NCBI GenBank assembly: GCA_900316075.1 | Contig: ONBT01000015.1 | Coordinates: 1-48,180, forward strand | DNA: 48,180 nucleotides | Reading direction: 5' to 3' | Origin: an uncultured Lachnospiraceae bacterium | GTDB taxonomy: Bacteria; Bacillota; Clostridia; Lachnospirales; Lachnospiraceae | Shown here: positions 1-8,359 of the stretch, piece by piece | How positions within the stretch are numbered: position 1 is the stretch's first letter | Layout of the letters: every line of letters begins with the position of its first letter | The notes under the pieces: model-generated | What the model was told of the DNA's origin: nothing | What the model saw: the letters and a program-made list of their open reading frames with translations, nothing else | Database searches by the model: none | Program-made: the position numbers and the translations under genes

Positions 1-2357
1 GCAATGTTTGTGGTGTAGTTGTGCTCACCATTGTTGGAGCCTGTGTTGTATGTACGGTATACAGGGATGCCTGTAGCCTTGTCAGCGCCGTAGAATACTA
101 CTGCGCCCTCGGTCCAGCCATTCGCAAGGAGCATATCCTTCTCAGCTGCGGAAGCTGTGTAGAAGTGCATGCCGCCGTTGTTCTTGTTGTATACACGGTA
201 TACAGGAGTACCCTTCTTGGAAGCAACAGAGTTTACATTGAATGCAACGCCCTCGTTGATCCAACCTGCGGATACAAGCATATCGCGCTCAGCTGCGCTG
301 ATTGTGTATACATGTTCACCGGACTTACGATACATACGATATGCAGGAACGGACTCAGTTGCATAACCTTCGTTGATAATCCAGGTTACGTTTCCGTCGT
401 TCTGCTTTGTGGAATCCTGAGAAACTTCACCGGTAACCTCAACACCAGAGTTAACGCCCTTGAAGGTACCCTTGATGTCCTTGGCAACATAGACACGGTC
501 ACCAGCCTGTGCGGTTGCATAGAAGCTGATAGACTGATCCTTAGTTGTGATTCCGGAAAGAACGGAAGCAAGTCCGTCCTTAGCGTCTGCGGTTGTACCG
601 AAGTAGAAATGTGCAAGGCCTGCGCCAAGATCAGAAGATGCAATCTGGTTCTTGAAATAGGTGTACTTGCTTCCCGTGTCAACTTCAGAATCATTGAATG
701 CTACAACGCAAGCGACATGATCCTTAGCGACCTGAGGAACGGTCAGCTTGTAGGATAATGCATGGTTGCTGTAGGTAAGGGTATCTCTGAAATCTCTGTT
801 GAAGAACTGCTCATCCTGGTTTACACCGAAGATCCAGGCAGATGTTGTGCTCTCAGTCTTCTTGGTGCCGATCTCGTTATAAGTCCACTCAACGACAGAC
901 TCATCCTCAGGACCGGAAACGGCTACGCCGTCATTTACATGAACATAATCGATCGCATCTGCGACCTTGCCGGTAGTAAGGGATGTACCGGTCTTTACAG
1001 CGATGCTCTTTGCTGCAGAATACGTAGCGGGGAAGAGCTGGCTAACATTAGTGTTGATGATGTACTTGCTGCCATCGATGACTGCGATACCGCTGTTTGC
1101 AGGAGCAAGTGCGGAGTAGTCAGCGGTGAAGTAGGTGATGCCGACAGTGCCGGAAGGAACGCCTGCCTTTGTGCCGTCAGCCTGATAATTATTAGTATCC
1201 CTATAAGGGATGACTGCTGTCTCAGCATCGAACTTGTCGCTGTCGTTCTGCGTCAGGGTGACCGCACGATCATAGATGTCTGCTACGATTTTAGAAACCG
1301 TCTTGTTACCACGGGAAACACCTGTCTTATTGATCCGGCTGAGAGGTTTATTGTAAGTCTTGATGTTCGCACCGCTGATGACCTCATAAGCCTTGCCCTC
1401 GCCGAGGTTTGCAAGACCCTTCTTGCCGGCTGCATACATAGTGTCGACATAGCTTGTCGTGCCATATGTCGCATTGTCGGAAAGAAGGAAGGTATACTTA
1501 TAAGTGGTCTTCATCGTGACAAGGGAGGTCTTCTCATCAGCTGCAGCCGTGAGGGTCGTGCCTGCGTTTGCCTTGTCGACATCAACGATGGCGGTATAGC
1601 CGCTCTTGAGGGCCTTAACTTTGACAGCGCCGTTGTAAGCGACAACGTCGCCGGCATTGGCACCTGTGGCAGCCTTCTCAGCTGCATCTACAGAATCGTT
1701 GGAAACATAGTAGTATGTCCCGCCGACCATGGCTACAGGAAGGGAGCCGATCGTGTCTTTTACGGATCCGGTAGCTGTCGTGAACTTCTGGGCAGGATTG
1801 AAATTATAGGAACCTGCTTCGAACTTCAGGGATGCGGAGTTGCCGGAGAAAAGGGTCTGCAGGTTCTTCTCTGTCCCGTCGACCTTCTTAACAGACTTGA
1901 AGTCCAGGCTGTTCTTGGCATTCTTTACGCCCTCGATCGCAGAGATCGTAAGCTTGTCGCCGTTAACGGTGACAGCACCGTACTGCTTATCTCCGGCGCC
2001 ATTGCCGATATGAAGGTTTTTTACTGTCGCTGCTACGTTCTTGCCGTGAGCGTCAACGCCGTCCTTGATCTTAACGGTCGCGCCGCTGACGACATAAAGG
2101 TCGTCAACATCATTTCCGTTCAGCGTAAGGGTGATGTCGCATCCTGCCGCAGTAACTGTTTTAATACCGCTTCCGGTCAGAGCCCATGCACCGTCTGATA
2201 CGACAAGTCCTGTGCTGTTCAGGGGCTTGTTATCGCTGTCGACACCGTTAAGGTCACCAGCAGCGAAGACGTTCAGGGAAGCGACAGGAGCGAAGGTGAC
2301 AGCCATGACTGCAGCAAGTGCAACAGCGCCGGCCTTCTTAAGAAAAGTATTCTTCAT
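1..2357 (-). CDS. Secreted protein with C-terminal DUF5648-like repeats (3' end beyond window)
   Basis: The minus frame is open from an ATG at 2357 to the window edge, so the C-terminus is missing. A purine-rich ribosome site (GGAAAAAGAAGAG) precedes the start. Residues 1-32 form a classic signal peptide: MKNTFLKKAG, a hydrophobic alanine/valine core, then SLNVFAAGD with an AxA-type cleavage site. The long middle part is rich in Ser, Thr, Asp and Gly and I recognise no enzyme in it. The last 100 or so residues carry tandem units of the type PVYRxYNxxxGxHFYTxxxxEKDMLxxxGW (for example MHFYTASAAEKDML), which matches the DUF5648 family of extracellular repeat modules seen on clostridial surface proteins. 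It probably acts outside the cell in adhesion or wall association, but its role is unknown. The long plus-strand frames over the same DNA lack ribosome sites and protein-like composition. Confidence 0.85.
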   Translation of the reverse strand, partial: MKNTFLKKAGAVALAAVMAVTFAPVASLNVFAAGDLNGVDSDNKPLNSTGLVVSDGAWALTGSGIKTVTAAGCDITLTLNGNDVDDLYVVSGATVKIKDGVDAHGKNVAATVKNLHIGNGAGDKQYGAVTVNGDKLTISAIEGVKNAKNSLDFKSVKKVDGTEKNLQTLFSGNSASLKFEAGSYNFNPAQKFTTATGSVKDTIGSLPVAMVGGTYYYVSNDSVDAAEKAATGANAGDVVAYNGAVKVKALKSGYTAIVDVDKANAGTTLTAAADEKTSLVTMKTTYKYTFLLSDNATYGTTSYVDTMYAAGKKGLANLGEGKAYEVISGANIKTYNKPLSRINKTGVSRGNKTVSKIVADIYDRAVTLTQNDSDKFDAETAVIPYRDTNNYQADGTKAGVPSGTVGITYFTADYSALAPANSGIAVIDGSKYIINTNVSQLFPATYSAAKSIAVKTGTSLTTGKVADAIDYVHVNDGVAVSGPEDESVVEWTYNEIGTKKTESTTSAWIFGVNQDEQFFNRDFRDTLTYSNHALSYKLTVPQVAKDHVACVVAFNDSEVDTGSKYTYFKNQIASSDLGAGLAHFYFGTTADAKDGLASVLSGITTKDQSISFYATAQAGDRVYVAKDIKGTFKGVNSGVEVTGEVSQDSTKQNDGNVTWIINEGYATESVPAYRMYRKSGEHVYTISAAERDMLVSAGWINEGVAFNVNSVASKKGTPVYRVYNKNNGGMHFYTASAAEKDMLLANGWTEGAVVFYGADKATGIPVYRTYNTGSNNGEHNYTTNI

Positions 2358-2740
2358 CTCTTCTTTTTCCTTTCGTAAAACAATAATTGTCTTAGTTTTG
2401 GTTCTCATGTGACATTCGTCTTCAGTCGAAAGCCTACATTTGCAAGGCTCTCAACCGTGTTTTTACATTCTTCTCTTCAAAGCCTCCTTCCTGGGCATCG
2501 GGGTTCCTGACCGCTGGCGCCTCTCTTCAAAGATTTCCTTCAGGCGCTTCTTGAAGTTTCCATCCGCCCGGATGTCCGGCGTGCTAGCGCCTCCCGGGCG
2601 CTCCTTCTGATGAAAACTCTGCGGTGCTTTCAGTCCCCGACCAAAGACCGGCCCGCTGCGGGCGCTGAAGATACGCCCGCAGTATTTTGTTAACAGGAAG
2701 GGACGGCCCGGTCCTTGATCGAGTACTGAAAACTTCGGAA
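2358..2740 (-). promoter_or_regulatory. Long structured 5' leader of the secreted-protein gene
   Basis: About 380 nt separate the terminator of the upstream XRE gene from the secreted-protein start and hold no convincing gene. Several inverted repeats can be read: CTGCGGGCG/CGCCCGCAG (2656-2664 with 2674-2682), AGCGCC/GGCGCT (2586-2602), CCGGA/TCCGG (within 2566-2582) and CTTCA/TGAAG (2538-2556). The stretch between hairpins is purine-rich on the minus strand. This suggests a structured leader RNA, but I could not match it to any riboswitch class I know (cyclic-di-GMP classes were considered). A short 62-codon minus frame here is not convincing. Confidence 0.4.
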
Positions 2741-2782
2741 CAAAAAATACGACTGATTGTGGTCCCTTCCACTATCAGTCGT
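2741..2782 (-). terminator. Rho-independent terminator of the XRE gene
   Basis: An imperfect dyad at 2749-2782 (ACGACTGAT...ATCAGTCGT with inner GTGG/CCAC) is followed on the minus strand by a T-rich run (ATTTTTTG). It lies downstream of the XRE gene and separates it from the leader of the secreted protein. Confidence 0.8.
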
Positions 2783-2873
2783 AAAGTCTACAGTCTGTTT
2801 ATGTTTTTCAACAGCAAGCAGTTCTGCGAATTGCACGCCGGACTTCGTGTGTTGCTTGAAAGTATTGTATTTT

Positions 2874-3281
2874 TTATGTATTTCGCTTCTCTCTCACGGC
2901 TTCCTTCGCCGCCTTTGCGATTCGGAGGTACAGCTCCTTCTCCTCTTCGTCGCAGTCAGAGAGCAAAGCATAGACGTCAGGGTCCAGGGGCGTTGCCACA
3001 GCCTTCACCGAACCGCCGAGGAGCTCGTCGGTGGTGACATGGAGGCGGTTTGCGATGGCGACGAGGAGGTCCAGGGAGAGTTCCCCTTTTCCGTTTTCAA
3101 TCGCACTTATATATTGAAAGGACACGCCCAGGTCCTCGGCAAATTCCGCCTGGGTGATGCCCGCCTGCCGGCGCAGGGCCTGGATCCGCTTCCCCATAGA
3201 GAGGAAGTCAATCTTCTCCTTCCTCGCCCGCCGGCTCACGGCGCTTTTGTCCCGCCCGTAGTCCCTTTTCTTCTCTTCCAT
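2874..3281 (-). CDS. XRE-family helix-turn-helix transcriptional regulator
   Basis: A 135-residue protein with an HTH_3/XRE domain at about residues 28-88: GKRIQALRRQAGITQAEFA, then LGVSFQYISAIENGKG as the recognition helix region, then a third helix ending in TTDELLGG. The C-terminal tail is acidic then basic and may form a helix (DEEEKELYLRIAKAAKEAV). The ATG at 3281 is chosen because GGAAGG stands 10 nt upstream; a longer frame opens at a TTG at 3323 but has no ribosome site. The gene is monocistronic, with its own terminator. It is likely a DNA-binding repressor in the cytoplasm; its targets are unknown, with its own promoter and the adjacent secreted-protein gene the nearest candidates. 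Confidence 0.85.
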   Translation of the reverse strand: MEEKKRDYGRDKSAVSRRARKEKIDFLSMGKRIQALRRQAGITQAEFAEDLGVSFQYISAIENGKGELSLDLLVAIANRLHVTTDELLGGSVKAVATPLDPDVYALLSDCDEEEKELYLRIAKAAKEAVREKRNT

Positions 3282-3357
3282 AGTTGATTCGCCTTCCAGT
3301 TGCTCAAAAATCTGAGATTTCAACTATGGATAATACCCCCCCCATTCCATATTTGTC

Positions 3358-3390
3358 AATAGAAAAGCCCCCGGCGGGTGCCGGGGGCTT
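3358..3390 (-). terminator. Rho-independent terminator of the dipeptidase gene
   Basis: A perfect 11-bp GC-rich stem (AAGCCCCCGGC at 3365-3375, GCCGGGGGCTT at 3380-3390, loop of 4) is followed by TTTCTATTG on the minus strand, 24 nt after the dipeptidase stop codon. Confidence 0.85.
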
Positions 3391-3413
3391 GTTGGGGAGT
3401 GAGTCAACTTTTA

Positions 3414-4940
3414 TTACGCATCAGAGCGGGCATACTGATTCTTCATCGCATTGCTGCAGGCGTTGAGCACCTTCTTCAGCGTGTCGTCGGTTTCTTTGCG
3501 GAGCATGTCAGCCATCTCCTCATTGGCTTTGGTGCAGAGCTTTGCTGCGGCAGCCTTGCCGGGGCGGCGACCGGAGGGAGCCGGGGTATTCAGGGCCCGG
3601 TCCGTTCGGCCGAGGATTTCATGCGCCTTACTCTGCACGGCCAGCTGGTAGCGCTCGATCAGGTTCAGCGAAGTCTTATAGGAAGCGTCCGCCATGGCGG
3701 CGATCAGCCGACTCGTCCAGTAGAAGGAGTCGGTGGAGACCGTTCCGGTAGTGGAATTCAGGTAGTTGGGTGTCGAATCAACATTAGTATAGAAAGGCAC
3801 CATCGCGTTGAAGGCATTGGACGCGAAAGCCAGCCACACGATAGCCTTTGCGGAGTTTGGCATGTAGGGGCGAATCTGGACGAAGCCCAGGAAGTCGTTC
3901 CGGTTGATGCCGATGGACCGGTAGGCCCCGGCCATTGACTTGTCCCCGTAGGTGAGATAAGGGTCGTAGGGGGTGCCCTGGTAGTGGCTGGACAGGACGT
4001 ACTTAACATCCTCGGGCGTGACCTTCCGCTCCGGAATCAGGGCCCAGGGCAGGTCGTCGTCGGTGGGCCGGAAATCGGCCTCGGGCCCGTCCCAGTCGAA
4101 GGTCTTCGGATTGAAGTAGCGGAGCATGTACCAGGCCCGGGGGGTATTGTATACGTGGTCTGCGTCGTCGTGGCTGCCGAAGCACTCCCGGGGATTGATG
4201 GTCCATGCGTCCTCGTCGTCTTCCTCAAAGTCCATGGAGAGGTCCAGGTGGTTCTGCTTGATGAATTCGGCCATGTCGGCAGAGCACATGTACTCTTCCT
4301 GATCTCCGAGGGCGTCGTCCATGTCGAAGAAGTCAATGCCCAGCTGGTTCGGCATGACGACATAGGCGTCGTCGGGCACCCGGCGGGCGATGTAGTGGTG
4401 GCCGCCGATGGTCTCCAACCACCAGATTTCCTTCTCGTCGGAGAAGGCGATGCCGTTCATCTCATAGGTCCCGTACTTTTCGAGGAGGCTGCCCAGGCGC
4501 TCGACGCCCTCCCGCGCCGTCTTGATGAAAGGAATAATGAGGGACACCAGGTCTTCCTCGCCGATTCCGCCTGCCTTCTCGGGCTTCCCATTTTCCGCCT
4601 TCTGATATTCCACCAGGGGGTCGGCCCCGAGAACCCGCTCATTGCTTGTGATTGTCTCGGTGGCGGTCATGCCCACATTCTTCTCATTGACCCCGCAGGC
4701 CCCCCAGATGCCCTGGCCCTCTTCGGCGTTCGGCACACATGTGTAGCGCAGGCCCTTCTGCGGCAGGGGAATCTCGACATGGGAAAGGACGGATTTATAA
4801 GTCTTCGGAATGTCCTCCGGCTCCACGACGACGAACTTCTTTGCCGTGAAGTGGCCGCTTCCGGAGTCGTCGTTTCTTGCAATCATTGTGGAGCCGTCGT
4901 ACGTGGCGTCTTTGCCGACGAGAATTGTGGTGCAGGACAT
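3414..4940 (-). CDS. pepD: C69-family dipeptidase (Ntn hydrolase, PepD-like)
   Basis: A 508-residue protein of the usual length for peptidase family C69. The N-terminus MSCTTILVGKDATYDGSTMI carries the conserved Cys (residue 3) that becomes the nucleophile, followed by ARNDD. Further family motifs are WGACGVNEKNVGMTATE, EMNGIAFSDEKEIWWLETIGGHHY and the Trp/Tyr-rich NTPRAWYMLRYFNP. These enzymes cleave a broad range of dipeptides during peptide nutrition. No signal peptide is seen, so it is probably cytoplasmic. GAGGAGGT precedes the ATG at 4940. The gene is divergent from the alarmone synthetase gene, with a short AT-rich shared promoter region between them, and ends at a strong terminator. 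Confidence 0.92.
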   Translation of the reverse strand: MSCTTILVGKDATYDGSTMIARNDDSGSGHFTAKKFVVVEPEDIPKTYKSVLSHVEIPLPQKGLRYTCVPNAEEGQGIWGACGVNEKNVGMTATETITSNERVLGADPLVEYQKAENGKPEKAGGIGEEDLVSLIIPFIKTAREGVERLGSLLEKYGTYEMNGIAFSDEKEIWWLETIGGHHYIARRVPDDAYVVMPNQLGIDFFDMDDALGDQEEYMCSADMAEFIKQNHLDLSMDFEEDDEDAWTINPRECFGSHDDADHVYNTPRAWYMLRYFNPKTFDWDGPEADFRPTDDDLPWALIPERKVTPEDVKYVLSSHYQGTPYDPYLTYGDKSMAGAYRSIGINRNDFLGFVQIRPYMPNSAKAIVWLAFASNAFNAMVPFYTNVDSTPNYLNSTTGTVSTDSFYWTSRLIAAMADASYKTSLNLIERYQLAVQSKAHEILGRTDRALNTPAPSGRRPGKAAAAKLCTKANEEMADMLRKETDDTLKKVLNACSNAMKNQYARSDA

Positions 4941-5002
4941 CTTGTGAATTACCTCCTCAAAAATTATAATATTTAAGGTGTGTTTATAATGCGTGCATTA
5001 TT

Positions 5003-5031
5003 TTAACACAGATTTAACATCAATATATGAT
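5003..5031 (+). promoter_or_regulatory. Candidate sigma-70 promoter for the alarmone synthetase gene
   Basis: TTAACA (5003-5008), a 17-nt spacer and TATGAT (5026-5031) lie in the AT-rich divergent gap between the dipeptidase and synthetase genes. The expected start of transcription is near 5038, which leaves room for the AGG-rich ribosome site before 5061. A TATAAT-like box for the divergent dipeptidase gene also exists near 4964-4969 but stands very close to its ribosome site. Confidence 0.5.
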
Positions 5032-5060
5032 AATCTTTTTGCATTGTTTGGAGGATGCTG

Positions 5061-5657
5061 ATGCAAAAAGCGGAAGATACCATATACGGAGACGCGCTGC
5101 CGGACCTCGTCGCGACGATGAAGGACACGGTGGCTTTCATAAACGGCCTGCGGCAGGGCCTGACAGCCATGTACGGGGAGGACCCGGTGGAGCACCTGGC
5201 TTACCGGATCAAGTCCGATAAGTCCATGCGGGAAAAGCTGGAAAAAAGGGGCCTGCCGGTCACCCGGGAAGCTGCTTTAACGCAAGTTTACGACGCCATC
5301 GGCATCCGTATCGTCTGTGCCTTCCGGGACGACGTCTATACCCTTCGCGACCTCATCACAAACAGCGACAATATCCGGGTCATCGAGGAGAAGGACTACA
5401 TCAAAAATGCCAAGCCCAACGGCTACCGGTCCTACCATATGATTGTTGAAACAGAAGGCCACTACGTGGAAATTCAGCTCCGCACCATCTCCATGGACAC
5501 CTGGGCGGCCCTGGAGCACCAGATCCGCTACAAGAAGGACATGGACGGCCAGAACCTCGCCCTCATCACCAGTGAACTCAAGCGCTGCGCCGACGAACTG
5601 GCCTCGACCGACATCTCGATGCAGACGATTCGCAATATGATAAGGAAAATGAGTTAA
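5061..5657 (+). CDS. Small alarmone synthetase ((p)ppGpp synthetase, RelA_SpoT domain only)
   Basis: A 198-residue protein consisting of a single RelA/SpoT synthetase domain. It has the substrate-binding YRIKSDKSMREKLEKRG (48-64), DAIGIRIVCAF (78-88, with the metal-binding Asp), the G-loop NGYRSYHMIVE (120-130) and the catalytic VEIQLRTISMDTWAALEHQI (136-155). No hydrolase (HD), TGS or ACT domain is present, so it should transfer pyrophosphate from ATP to GDP or GTP and not degrade the product. The ATG at 5061 is preferred over the one at 5055 because TGGAGG ends at 5054, giving 6-nt spacing. A second synthetase lies at 18172-18936. It precedes a response regulator gene across a long hairpin, so stress signalling genes are grouped here. 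Confidence 0.92.
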   Translation: MQKAEDTIYGDALPDLVATMKDTVAFINGLRQGLTAMYGEDPVEHLAYRIKSDKSMREKLEKRGLPVTREAALTQVYDAIGIRIVCAFRDDVYTLRDLITNSDNIRVIEEKDYIKNAKPNGYRSYHMIVETEGHYVEIQLRTISMDTWAALEHQIRYKKDMDGQNLALITSELKRCADELASTDISMQTIRNMIRKMS

Positions 5658-5666
5658 ACCCAAAGA

Positions 5667-5737
5667 GGCACTTGGGGACTGGCCCACCTGTGCTGAGCCC
5701 TTGTGGCGAGGAACAGGGGGCCTGTCTCCCATGTGCC
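5667..5737 (+). ncRNA. Long intercistronic hairpin between synthetase and response regulator
   Basis: Reading GGCAC-t-TGGG-GAC-t-GGCCC (5667-5685) against GGGCC-t-GTC-t-CCCA-t-GTGCC (5718-5737) gives a stem of about 17 pairs broken only by single mismatches or bulges, with a loop of 32 nt that can itself close (CTGT/ACAG). No T-run follows, so it is not a plain terminator. It ends 14 nt before the response regulator start, directly before the AAAGGA ribosome site. It may be an mRNA processing or translation-control structure, or a separate small RNA. Its function is inferred only. Confidence 0.45.
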
Positions 5738-5751
5738 GAGAAAGGATCTAT

Positions 5752-6432
5752 ATGCCAAAAATTCTTTTTGCCGAAGATACCGCGGACCTAAACCGCGTCG
5801 TCACCGCCATGCTGGTCCACGAAGGCTACGAGGTGGACAGTGCCCTCGACGGCGAGGCCGCTTCGGAATATGCAAAAGCCAATGAATACGACGCCATCGT
5901 CCTCGACATCATGATGCCGAAGAAGGACGGACTCACGGTCCTGAAGGAAATCCGGGACCGGCAGGACCCGACCCCGGTCATGATGCTGACGGCGAAGTCC
6001 GAAATCGACGACCGGGTGAAGGGCCTGGACATGGGGGCAAATGACTATCTTTCAAAGCCCTTCGCCATGAAAGAGCTTCTGGCCCGCCTTCGGGCCATGA
6101 TTCGGACCGAAAACACGGCCCCCCGCCTCAAGGAGCTCTCCTACTGTGACATCACCCTGGACTCCGAGGACTTTTCCATGTCGGCCACAAACTCGGTCCG
6201 CCTCTCCCCCAAGGAATTTGAACTCATGCGGGAGCTTATCGCCGCCGACGGGGAGGGCCTGGACTCCGCCACCATTGCCGAGCGCCTGTGGAAAGAAGAC
6301 GAATGCGCGGGCGACCAGTCCGTATTTCTATATATCTCCTACCTCCGTGCCAAGCTGGAGTCCATCTCCTCAAACGTCACCATCGAAGGAGAAGAAGGCG
6401 GCCGCTATACTTTGAAGAATGCGGAAATGTAG
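5752..6432 (+). CDS. OmpR/PhoB-family response regulator
   Basis: A 226-residue two-domain regulator. The receiver domain starts MPKILFAEDTADLN, has the phospho-acceptor Asp52 in AIVLDIMMPKKDG, the switch Thr in MMLTAKSE and the Lys in YLSKPF. The C-terminal winged helix (about 130-222) has RLSPKEFELMREL and a short DNA-binding end. The winged-helix part is somewhat divergent, with GGRYTLKN in place of the usual GxGYxL hairpin. The ATG at 5752 is chosen because AAAGGA lies 6 nt upstream and it starts exactly at the receiver fold. The partner kinase follows 38 nt downstream. Confidence 0.92.
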   Translation: MPKILFAEDTADLNRVVTAMLVHEGYEVDSALDGEAASEYAKANEYDAIVLDIMMPKKDGLTVLKEIRDRQDPTPVMMLTAKSEIDDRVKGLDMGANDYLSKPFAMKELLARLRAMIRTENTAPRLKELSYCDITLDSEDFSMSATNSVRLSPKEFELMRELIAADGEGLDSATIAERLWKEDECAGDQSVFLYISYLRAKLESISSNVTIEGEEGGRYTLKNAEM

Positions 6433-6470
6433 GCGTTTTATATTAGTCATGAGATAGAAAGGAGGCCCCC

Positions 6471-7910
6471 ATGGAAACCCGCGAAATCAACCGCCTGCGG
6501 CAGAAGTTCATCGCCATTGCTTTGGCAAGCGTCCTCATCGTCATGCTCTTCATCGGGGGCGTGGCCGTCGGCCTCCTCCACCTCTATTCGTCCGTCCAGA
6601 TTCACACGGCCCTGGACGCCATCGGGACCCGCTACGAGCGCGGCATTTCCGGCGGCGGTGAGAAAAAGGGGACAGACAGCTCCGGCGAATCAGGAAACAG
6701 CTCCCGCAATGCGGACAGTTCTTCTTCGGATTCTTCCTCGGGCACCGATGAAATCGACCCCTCGGAAACCCTTGAAAACAAGCCTCTTTATGGCCTCAAC
6801 CTCCTCTCCCCCCGCCTCCTTTCCGTATCCAGCTTCTTCACGGTGGAGATGACGGAAGACAAGACCTCCATCCGCATCAATACCGTAAACCTCGACAGCC
6901 TCGAGGACACGAATGCCTACGCCCTGGCCCTGCAGGCCTTAGAGCGGGGCGGCCATTACGGGAATATCGGAATCTACTACTACGCCATCACGACCCTATC
7001 GAACGGCAACACCCTGGTCGCCATGCTGAACAATCAGGAAAACACCTATATGGAGCTTTCCATTTCCATCCTGATTACCGGCATATGCATGATCGGGCTT
7101 TTCATTACTTTCTTTATAATCAGGGCCCTGTCCTACCGGGCCATCCAGCCTTCGATTGAAAACGCGACGCGGCAGAAGGAGTTCATTACAAACGCTTCCC
7201 ACGAACTCAAGACCCCTCTGGCCGTCATCTCGGCCAATACCGAATTCATCGAGATGATGAACGGAAAATCCGAGTGGACCGAGTCGACATTGAACCAGGT
7301 GGACCGGATGAACGGGCTGATCCAGAACCTGGTAATGATTTCCCGGTCCTCGGAGCAGGAGTCCACGATTTCGAGCGAGTGCAATGTGTCAAAGGCCGTG
7401 CAGGAGACCGTAGAGCCCTTCGAGGCCCTGGCCAAGCGGGAGGAAAAGGACATCGCGGTAAATATCACGCCGGGCGTCACAATGATTACGGACGAATCCG
7501 CCATCCGCATGCTCTCTTCCACTCTCGTCGACAATGCGATAAAATACTGTGATGAAAAGGGCATGATCGGCATTTCACTGATTCCGACGAAGAAGAAGAA
7601 TACCTGCATACTCACGGTTTCCAATTCCTACGCCGACGGGGCGAATATCGACTGCAAGCGCTTCTTCGACCGCTTCTACCGGGAAGATCAGTCCCACCAC
7701 ACCGAAGGGGGCAAGAAGGGCTACGGCATCGGGCTTTCCGTGGCCGAGTCCATCGCAAACCGAAACGGCGGCAGCATCCGGGTCGACTGGAAGGACGGAA
7801 TCATCGCCTTCACAGCCTATCTGGTCGGGAGCCGGACTCCCTTCACCGGGGACGAAGCGGAGAGAGCCCGCGCATTCGGGGGCCGGGCCGGACACGCAGA
7901 CACAAAGTGA
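6471..7910 (+). CDS. Membrane sensor histidine kinase
   Basis: A 479-residue class I kinase. Transmembrane segment 1 is at about 13-38 and segment 2 at 196-219. Between them lies an extracytoplasmic sensor with a Ser/Asp-rich low-complexity stretch (about 60-95, with runs of SSSSDSSSG). HisKA has the phosphorylated His244 in FITNASHELKTPLAV. HATPase_c has the N box (SSTLVDNAIKYC), a G-rich lid (GKKGYGIGLSVAESI) and a short tail. GAAAGGAGG precedes the ATG at 6471. No HAMP domain is obvious between TM2 and the H box. It forms an operon pair with the upstream OmpR regulator. The ligand is unknown. Confidence 0.92.
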   Translation: METREINRLRQKFIAIALASVLIVMLFIGGVAVGLLHLYSSVQIHTALDAIGTRYERGISGGGEKKGTDSSGESGNSSRNADSSSSDSSSGTDEIDPSETLENKPLYGLNLLSPRLLSVSSFFTVEMTEDKTSIRINTVNLDSLEDTNAYALALQALERGGHYGNIGIYYYAITTLSNGNTLVAMLNNQENTYMELSISILITGICMIGLFITFFIIRALSYRAIQPSIENATRQKEFITNASHELKTPLAVISANTEFIEMMNGKSEWTESTLNQVDRMNGLIQNLVMISRSSEQESTISSECNVSKAVQETVEPFEALAKREEKDIAVNITPGVTMITDESAIRMLSSTLVDNAIKYCDEKGMIGISLIPTKKKNTCILTVSNSYADGANIDCKRFFDRFYREDQSHHTEGGKKGYGIGLSVAESIANRNGGSIRVDWKDGIIAFTAYLVGSRTPFTGDEAERARAFGGRAGHADTK

Positions 7911-7948
7911 ACAAGGGGTTTTATATTAGTCATAAGAAAGGGAAAACA

Positions 7949-8296
7949 ATGGACGAAAAAAGACGCTTCAAGAGACTGGACCTGGACGTAAAGATTGAGA
8001 CGAGCCGCATCGACGAAGGGCCCGCGACGACGGTCCGCTACCTGGACGTGAAGGTGACGGACATCTCCCGCGAGGGCCTGGGCTTCATCTCCCCCGAAAA
8101 GATGGAGGTCGGCGCTATCTACAACGCCGAGCTCACCATCTGGACCAAAGAAGTCCTCCACTCGATTTTCAAAATTGTGCGCGAGAAGGAGACGGACGGC
8201 GGCTGGTCCTACGGGGCCATCTTCGTGGGCATGAACGAATCGGACGCCCTCAAAATCCAGATCTATGAGATGATCGAGGAGCGGGACAGGAAATAG
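7949..8296 (+). CDS. PilZ-domain cyclic-di-GMP-binding protein
   Basis: A 115-residue single PilZ domain. It has the RRFKRLDLDVKI motif (the RxxxR di-GMP clamp) at the N-terminus and the DISREGLGFISPE (D/NxSxxG) motif about 30 residues later, followed by the usual beta-barrel strands (YGAIFVGMNESDALKIQIY). It should act as a stand-alone receptor that links cyclic-di-GMP to a partner. The ATG at 7949 with AAGAAAGGG at good spacing is preferred over an upstream GTG at 7907 that would overlap the kinase end. It sits between a two-component pair and a hybrid kinase. No diguanylate cyclase or phosphodiesterase is in the window. Confidence 0.9.
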   Translation: MDEKRRFKRLDLDVKIETSRIDEGPATTVRYLDVKVTDISREGLGFISPEKMEVGAIYNAELTIWTKEVLHSIFKIVREKETDGGWSYGAIFVGMNESDALKIQIYEMIEERDRK

Positions 8297-8359
8297 AATA
8301 ATATAAACCGCACGCATTGCATATAGTCTTTTGGAAGGGCGGCAAAGGAGGTATTTCTC

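Noticed and set aside
21-2412. Long plus-strand open frames over the secreted-protein gene
   Set aside because: They lack ribosome sites, are rich in Cys and Val in an unnatural way, and mirror the minus-strand gene that has a signal peptide and DUF5648-like repeats.
2358-2740. Cyclic-di-GMP riboswitch in the leader
   Set aside because: The conserved GEMM core sequences cannot be found, although PilZ is encoded nearby.
2584-2772. 62-codon minus-strand frame in the leader
   Set aside because: It starts inside a terminator hairpin and has no ribosome site or protein-like hydrophobic pattern.
2874-3323. TTG start at 3323 for the XRE protein
   Set aside because: No ribosome site, whereas the ATG at 3281 has GGAAGG 10 nt upstream.
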